NCBI RefSeq assembly: GCF_003148825.1
Contig: NZ_QGGZ01000006.1
Location: 248,001 to 312,000, forward strand
Origin: Streptomyces sp. CG 926
GTDB lineage: Bacteria; Actinomycetota; Actinomycetes; Streptomycetales; Streptomycetaceae
Direction: 5' to 3'
DNA length: 64,000 nucleotides
Part shown: piece after piece, positions 59,923 through 64,000 of the stretch
Layout of the letters: each line of letters begins with the position of its first letter
Numbering within the stretch: position 1 is the first letter of the stretch
Made by a program: the position numbers and the translations under genes
Notes under the pieces: generated by a model
What the model saw: the letters and a program-made list of their open reading frames with translations, nothing else
Databases searched by the model: none
What the model was told of the DNA's origin: nothing

Positions 59923-61113
59923 GTGTCCCTCCTCAGACGTCTGCATCCACTGGACTGGTTGGCCGGCGGCCTGCTCACACTGGGTGCGCTGTGCGTCGCC
60001 ACGGGCCTGCTGCCCACCGGACCCGCCACGGACGTGCTGGAGCGCATCGGTCCGCTGGTGGTGTTCCTGGCCACCGTGATCGTCCTCGCCGAGCTGACCG
60101 GCAAGGCGGAGGTCTTCGACGTCGTCGCCACCTGGGTGGCCCGGGCGGGACGCGGCAGGTACCCCCTCCTCTTCTGTCTCTGCGTGCTGTTCGCGTCCGT
60201 CACCACCATCACGCTCAACCTGGACACGACGGCGGTCCTGCTGACGCCGGTGATGCTGGCGCTCGCGACGCGGGTCGGTATCGCGCCCGTACCGCTGGCG
60301 ATGACCACGGTGTGGCTGGCCAACACGGCCAGCTTGCTGCTCCCCGTGTCGAACCTGACGAACCTGCTGGCCGCCGACCGCATCGCGCTGACACCGTCGG
60401 AGATGGCCGCCACCATGTGGGCGCCGCAGTTGGCCGCGATCGCGGTCACCATGGCCTGCCTGTGGGGCTTCTACTGGCGCCCGGGGCGGCGTACCGAGAC
60501 CCGCTACACGCCGCCTCCCCTGCCGCGCCCCGCGGACCGGGTCCTGTTCCGGGTGAGCGCGGTGGCGTGCGCCGGGTTCCTGCTGGCGATCCTGCTCGCC
60601 GACGTACCGCTGTGGTCGGCGTCGATGGCGGCCGCGCTGATCGTGGTCGTGGCCTTCTGGTTCCGTAGCCGCGAGACGCTGCGCCTCTCCCTGATCCCCT
60701 GGCGGCTCCTCGTCCTCGTCCCGGGGATGTTCCTGGTCGTGGAGACGGTCAACGCCCATGGACTGCACGACGTCCTGGCGGCGGCGATGGGCTCCGACAA
60801 CGACGTCGTCGGCATGCTGAGGTCGGCGGCGGTCGGTGCGGGCTTCTCGAACGTGCTGAACAACCTCCCGGCCTATCTGGCGGGCGAGGCGGCCATTCCG
60901 GTGGCCAATCACGAGCAGCTGCTCGCCCAGCTGATCGGCGTCAACGTCGGCCCGGTCATCACGCCGTGGGCCTCGCTGGCCACCCTGCTGTGGTTCGAAC
61001 GGTGCCGCTGGCACGGGACCCGGATCGACCTGGGCCGCTTCTTCGGTACGGGGGCCGTACTGGCGGTGGCGGGCACGCTGGCGGCGACCCTGGCCCTGGC
61101 GGCCACCAGCTAG
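59923..61113 (+). CDS. SLC13/ArsB-type ion transporter
   Basis: 396 residues from a GTG at 59923; the ribosome site is poor, so the start is uncertain. About ten to twelve membrane helices. The family pattern is SVTTITLNLDTTAVLLTPVM in the first half and AVGAGFSNVLNNLPAYLAGE in the second, the paired N-rich re-entrant motifs of the ion-transporter superfamily (ArsB, NhaD, DASS). Substrate could be arsenite, sodium or an anion; there is no arsR or arsC nearby. It is divergent from the TIR-NACHT gene with 156 bp between. Confidence 0.88.
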   Translation: MSLLRRLHPLDWLAGGLLTLGALCVATGLLPTGPATDVLERIGPLVVFLATVIVLAELTGKAEVFDVVATWVARAGRGRYPLLFCLCVLFASVTTITLNLDTTAVLLTPVMLALATRVGIAPVPLAMTTVWLANTASLLLPVSNLTNLLAADRIALTPSEMAATMWAPQLAAIAVTMACLWGFYWRPGRRTETRYTPPPLPRPADRVLFRVSAVACAGFLLAILLADVPLWSASMAAALIVVVAFWFRSRETLRLSLIPWRLLVLVPGMFLVVETVNAHGLHDVLAAAMGSDNDVVGMLRSAAVGAGFSNVLNNLPAYLAGEAAIPVANHEQLLAQLIGVNVGPVITPWASLATLLWFERCRWHGTRIDLGRFFGTGAVLAVAGTLAATLALAATS

Positions 61114-61120
61114 GCGGTCC

Positions 61121-61224
61121 CTTCCGGATCGGGCCGGGCCCGCGCCGCCCGGCAGGATCCCGAAGGGGCGGACCCGGGCGGTGGCCGGCCCTGATCCACG
61201 GGCGGGCCCGACAAGATCCGGAAG
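61121..61224. terminator. Long interrupted inverted repeat between convergent genes
   Basis: CTTCCGGATC (61121-61130) pairs with GATCCGGAAG (61215-61224), and CGGGCCCGC (61135-61143) with GCGGGCCCG (61202-61210), a 19-bp stem with one 4-nt internal loop enclosing 58 nt. It fills the space between two convergent stops. Confidence 0.6.
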
Positions 61225-61231
61225 AGGCGGC

Positions 61232-62065
61232 CTAGAGGGTGTCCGGGGTGATGGCCCGCACCTCCCCCAGCAGGTGCGCGAGGGTCTCGCCGCGGGCCGC
61301 GACGAAGCTGCGCCCGGTGTCGGCCCCGGCGAAGCCGGGTCTGAACTCCGCCCCGGACAGCGTGCGCAGCTCCACGCCCGCCTCGGCCGCGAGCAGCGCC
61401 CCGGTCGGCAGGTCCACGCCCTCGGCGCGGTAGCCGACGAAGGCGTCGATCGTGCCGCGTGCCAGCAGGCTCCAGCCGAGCAGCGGCGCCCACAGCTGCA
61501 GGACCCGCCGACAGCGCAGCTCCAGTACCGCGCGCAGGGCCACGGCCGTCGGGTCACCGCGTTCCACGGCGTACCCCTGGGTCCAGGCGACGACGGGCCC
61601 GGGCCGCGGCAAGGTGCGGTCGGGGCCGGGCAGCGGGCCGGACGGTCCGTGGGCTCCGTACCCCTTGACCGCGTGCCAGGTCTCCCCGGTGACCGGCTCG
61701 TGCACCACTCCCATCACCGGGGCGCCCGCCAGGCACAGCCCGATCCCCACCGCGTAGGTGGGCAGCCCGATCGCGACGTTGTTGCTGCCGTCCAACGGGT
61801 CCACCAGCCAGGTGCGTTCGCCCGCCGCACCCAGGAGCCCGGCCTCCTCGGACAGGATCCGGTCGTGCGGGAAGTGGCGCTGTATCCGGCTCAGTACCAG
61901 CTTCTCGGCCGCGAGGTCGAGGTCCATCTGCACGTCTCCGGACCCGCCCTTCGTGCGCACGCATCGCGCGGTGCCGAAGCCCCTGCGCAGCAGGCCGCCC
62001 GCCTCCTGCGCCGCGGCGACGGCGACCCGCCTCTCGTGGTCGAAGTCAGGCCCGCTGTTGGGCAT
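61232..62065 (-). CDS. Inositol monophosphatase-family phosphatase
   Basis: 277 residues from the ATG at 62065 with AGGAGG five bases upstream; it overlaps the end of the cupin-like gene by 20 bp. Metal motifs are present: LSEEAG (first Glu), WLVDPLDGSNNVAIGLP (Asp cluster, with Ser in place of the usual Thr) and GVDLPTGALLAAEAG, where the usual WD is VD. Family members act on inositol phosphate, fructose bisphosphate, PAP or histidinol phosphate; the changed last motif leaves substrate open. Confidence 0.9.
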   Translation of the reverse strand: MPNSGPDFDHERRVAVAAAQEAGGLLRRGFGTARCVRTKGGSGDVQMDLDLAAEKLVLSRIQRHFPHDRILSEEAGLLGAAGERTWLVDPLDGSNNVAIGLPTYAVGIGLCLAGAPVMGVVHEPVTGETWHAVKGYGAHGPSGPLPGPDRTLPRPGPVVAWTQGYAVERGDPTAVALRAVLELRCRRVLQLWAPLLGWSLLARGTIDAFVGYRAEGVDLPTGALLAAEAGVELRTLSGAEFRPGFAGADTGRSFVAARGETLAHLLGEVRAITPDTL

Positions 62066-62675
62066 CGATCCTCCTGAGGACGGTGTGGACGCTGCGCACC
62101 GTCTGCGCGGTGTCGCACAGTCGGCGGGTCGTGCGGCGCGGTCGGCCGTCGAGCGGGCCGAGCGAGAGGTCGAGCTGCCCGTGGATCGACATGCCGTGCA
62201 CCAGGGTGGCCGCCGGTTCCACCCCCTCCAGCGCGGTGGCGTGGAACTCGCCCGCCGCCAGGGTGTATGTCTCCCCGCCCGCGCTGATGTGGGCGGGGCC
62301 GGGCTCGCTGCGTACCAGGAGGGAGGTCGGCCGGATCTCGTCCACGCCGTCGCTCCCGCTGAACACCTCGAAGATCCGGTGGGTGGCGCCCGCCTCGCCG
62401 CCGCGCACCGCACTCGTCCGTACGGGCAGGTTGGCCACCCGCCCGTACAGCACGCGGCTGCGCAGTTCCCAACTGTGGGCGTGCATCGGTGAGGCGTCCG
62501 GATCGGCGCGGTTGTCGCTCTCGAAGAGATGGACGCAGATGCCGCGCGGCCCCTCTCTCAGCAGCGGCAGGCAGAGGAATCCGAGCGGATGACGGACGGC
62601 ATGTAACTCCCGGGTCCCGGAGGCTATCTCCTCCAGGGTGAGCAAGGTGCTTTCGAGCTCGCGGTCCATGGGCAC
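62046..62675 (-). CDS. Cupin-like protein of unknown function
   Basis: 209 residues from a GTG at 62675 (an ATG follows two codons later). The beta-rich centre contains SPMHAHSWELRSRVLYGRV and a later ISAGGETYTLAAGEFHATAL with HGMSIHGQ, the two His-containing cupin motifs in spaced form, similar in outline to cysteine-dioxygenase-like cupins. It starts 13 bp after the upstream gene, whose AGGAGG spans its own stop. The three genes 63633 to 61232 appear to form one operon. Function not known. Confidence 0.7.
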   Translation of the reverse strand: MPMDRELESTLLTLEEIASGTRELHAVRHPLGFLCLPLLREGPRGICVHLFESDNRADPDASPMHAHSWELRSRVLYGRVANLPVRTSAVRGGEAGATHRIFEVFSGSDGVDEIRPTSLLVRSEPGPAHISAGGETYTLAAGEFHATALEGVEPAATLVHGMSIHGQLDLSLGPLDGRPRRTTRRLCDTAQTVRSVHTVLRRIDAQQRA

Positions 62676-62688
62676 GCGCCGGAGCGCA

Positions 62689-63633
62689 TCACCTCCTGTA
62701 GGGGTCCTCCGCGTGCAGGGCCTTCTCGATGATCTTGCCGATGTCGCTGTCGGTGAAGACGCGCGGCAGGGGCAGCCGCAGGTCGTCGAAGAGCGTCCGC
62801 ACTTCGTCGACGGTGGGTTCCTGGCCGAGCGGGGAGGCGACGCGCAGGTCGAGCACGGTCGCCTGCTCGCGGCTCTGGTGCAACTCGGTCACGTAGTAGT
62901 CGTAGAGCGGCTGACCGCGCTCCACCAGCAGGTTCACCCGGGACTGGTCGTCCTGGGTGATGATGAGGCAGGTCTCGGACAGGTCGAAGCGCAGGGTCGG
63001 CACGGCGGCCGACAGGTGCACGCTGATCTCCAGGGTGGTCAGCTGCCGCTGGTACCAGCAGGCGGCGAGGACGGTCGCGTACGACTCCCGGCGGACCCGG
63101 TCGGTGGTCCACAGATCGTCCCCGCGACGCTGCGCGCCGAACATCTGCCGGAACCGGGCGTACGCGGCGCAGGCCCGCTCGTCGGCCGGGTTGACGATGT
63201 CGATCTTCACGTTGAGCTGCGAGCGCTGTTCCTTCGCGGCGGCCACGCACAGGGGCAGCGTGACCGCCCGCAGGTAGGTGCCCGTACCGCCCTTGAAGTA
63301 CCAGAGGTTGGTGTGCTGGCGGGCCTTGCGCAGTGCCTCGCCGACCTCGTTGCCCGAGATCGAACGCACCATGGCCAGGTCCTCCAGGGCCTGCCGGGTC
63401 CCGCTCATCGCCTCCTGGATGCTCGCGGGACGGCGCACCCGCTCCACGATCGACCCGGTCGCGAGCAGGCCGAGGACGACGAGGGTGGCGCCGGAGGAGA
63501 CGTCGTCACTGATGACGTCGCCGAAGATGTCGAGGAGTCCCACCGCCATCGCGATGCCCAGGGCGACCACGACGTCGGCGTTGCGCAGCACCCAGGCAAC
63601 GAAGCGTTCCAGCCGCCCCACATGCGCTGCCAT
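62689..63633 (-). CDS. Hypothetical protein with two N-terminal membrane helices
   Basis: 314 residues from the ATG at 63633 with a long G-rich Shine-Dalgarno; a GTG at 63654 is less likely. Helices at about 18-40 (VVVALGIAMAVGLLDIFGDV) and 46-66 (GATLVVLGLLATGSIVERV), then a cytoplasmic domain of about 230 residues starting with a helical stretch and WYFKGGTGTYLRAVTLPLCV, with an alpha/beta feel (QLNVKIDIVNPAD; CLIITQDDQSRVN). I do not recognise a catalytic motif. A 2TM-plus-soluble layout is common among bacterial immunity effectors and also among ordinary membrane-anchored enzymes; the sequence does not decide. Confidence 0.7.
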   Translation of the reverse strand: MAAHVGRLERFVAWVLRNADVVVALGIAMAVGLLDIFGDVISDDVSSGATLVVLGLLATGSIVERVRRPASIQEAMSGTRQALEDLAMVRSISGNEVGEALRKARQHTNLWYFKGGTGTYLRAVTLPLCVAAAKEQRSQLNVKIDIVNPADERACAAYARFRQMFGAQRRGDDLWTTDRVRRESYATVLAACWYQRQLTTLEISVHLSAAVPTLRFDLSETCLIITQDDQSRVNLLVERGQPLYDYYVTELHQSREQATVLDLRVASPLGQEPTVDEVRTLFDDLRLPLPRVFTDSDIGKIIEKALHAEDPYRR

Positions 63634-63720
63634 GAGCGCACCCCCCTCCCCCACCCGTGTTCCGATGGTAGGAGATGCGCCGGTGGCGCCACCAGAGCGA
63701 CTTCTCGTCGCGCGGACCTG

Positions 63721-64000
63721 TCAGGGGGTGGTCAGCAGGCGGTCGCGCAGCTGCTCCACGGTCCGCTCCCGCAACCCGACCCGGTCGGTGAGGTAGCCGC
63801 GCACGGATCCGTACCGGGCCTCCAGGTCCGCGAGCACCAACTCCATGATCACGGCGGGGGCGCGGCCGTAGCTCGGCCACTTCATGACCCGGTCCGGGTG
63901 GGCGGCCCGCCAGTCGGCGGCGAGCCGCTCGGTGGCCAGCTCGGTGAGCGCGAAGTCGGCGAGGACGTCGGCCCGTTCCACCCCGAGCAGGGTCAGGAGG
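63721..64000 (-). CDS. Tyrosine-protein phosphatase, C-terminal part (continues beyond window)
   Basis: The frame ends at the TGA at 63721 and is open through base 64000, giving about 92 residues. The pattern LLTLLGVERADVLADFALTE followed by YGSVRGYLTDRVGLRERTVE is the usual C terminus of actinobacterial Y_phosphatase3 proteins, after the CxxGKDRTG active site, which must lie outside the window. It could equally be a dual-specificity variant. A start at 63981 would remove the catalytic part and is rejected. Confidence 0.75.
   Translation of the reverse strand, partial: LLTLLGVERADVLADFALTELATERLAADWRAAHPDRVMKWPSYGRAPAVIMELVLADLEARYGSVRGYLTDRVGLRERTVEQLRDRLLTTP

Noticed and set aside
53926..61557. 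Single 2543-residue minus-strand frame
   Set aside because: Only the part from 59766 has coherent domains; upstream of it the frame runs antisense through the ion-transporter gene and has no domain character.

Overview
The window is very GC-rich DNA with strong third-position G/C, GTG/TTG starts, 4-nt stop/start overlaps and typical actinomycete gene families (Lux-type regulators, ECF sigma factors, class III lanthipeptide enzymes, LitR-type photoreceptor). This points to a Streptomyces or close relative. All calls come from reading the sequence and from memory of the families; no search was run.

Layout. (1) 1-8522: an iron-siderophore locus on the minus strand, best read as the coelichelin-type cluster: start of the NRPS (first A-domain code DINYWGGIGK), an exporter-like ABC protein, a lipoprotein binder, an ATPase and two permeases, with three iron-regulator boxes. 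The tailoring genes that usually sit next to the permeases (ornithine hydroxylase, formyltransferase) are not here. (2) 8602-20141: a small glycogen-binding-fold protein, an MMPL lipid exporter, a KS-AT-ACP-alpha-oxoamine synthase megasynthase, an Sfp-type PPTase, then a PAS/GAF/SpoIIE phosphatase and a tiny LuxR-type regulator. (3) 20282-26559: a Ser/Thr kinase, three secreted glycine-rich proteins in a row, three decayed transposase fragments around two hypothetical genes, and a secreted possibly aerolysin-like protein. (4) 26703-38684: a WD-repeat protein and a class III lanthipeptide cluster (precursor, LanKC, ABC exporter, giant LuxR regulator, two-component pair). (5) 39012-48840: a light/oxidative-stress locus: LitR-type B12 photoreceptor, divergent ECF sigma factor heading a tightly overlapped operon for fatty-acid methylation/modification, a photolyase and an SDR/DUF2867 protein. 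(6) 48955-51168: a SigK/RskA pair divergent from a fasciclin lipoprotein, with matching promoter motifs on both sides. (7) 51194-64000: an AraC-family regulator/isochorismatase pair, an APH-like kinase, a 1946-residue TIR-NACHT-pentapeptide-WD40 protein, a divergent ion transporter, an inositol-monophosphatase-like enzyme, a cupin-like protein, a two-TM protein and the end of a tyrosine phosphatase.

The most unusual content is the TIR/pseudo-phosphoesterase/NACHT/WD40 protein (candidate NLR-like defence protein), the oxoamine-synthase PKS with its in-frame internal ribosome site, the trio of secreted glycine-rich proteins (one with a C-terminal HTH-like segment), and the light-linked lipid modification operon. 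No rRNA, tRNA, CRISPR array or replication origin was seen.
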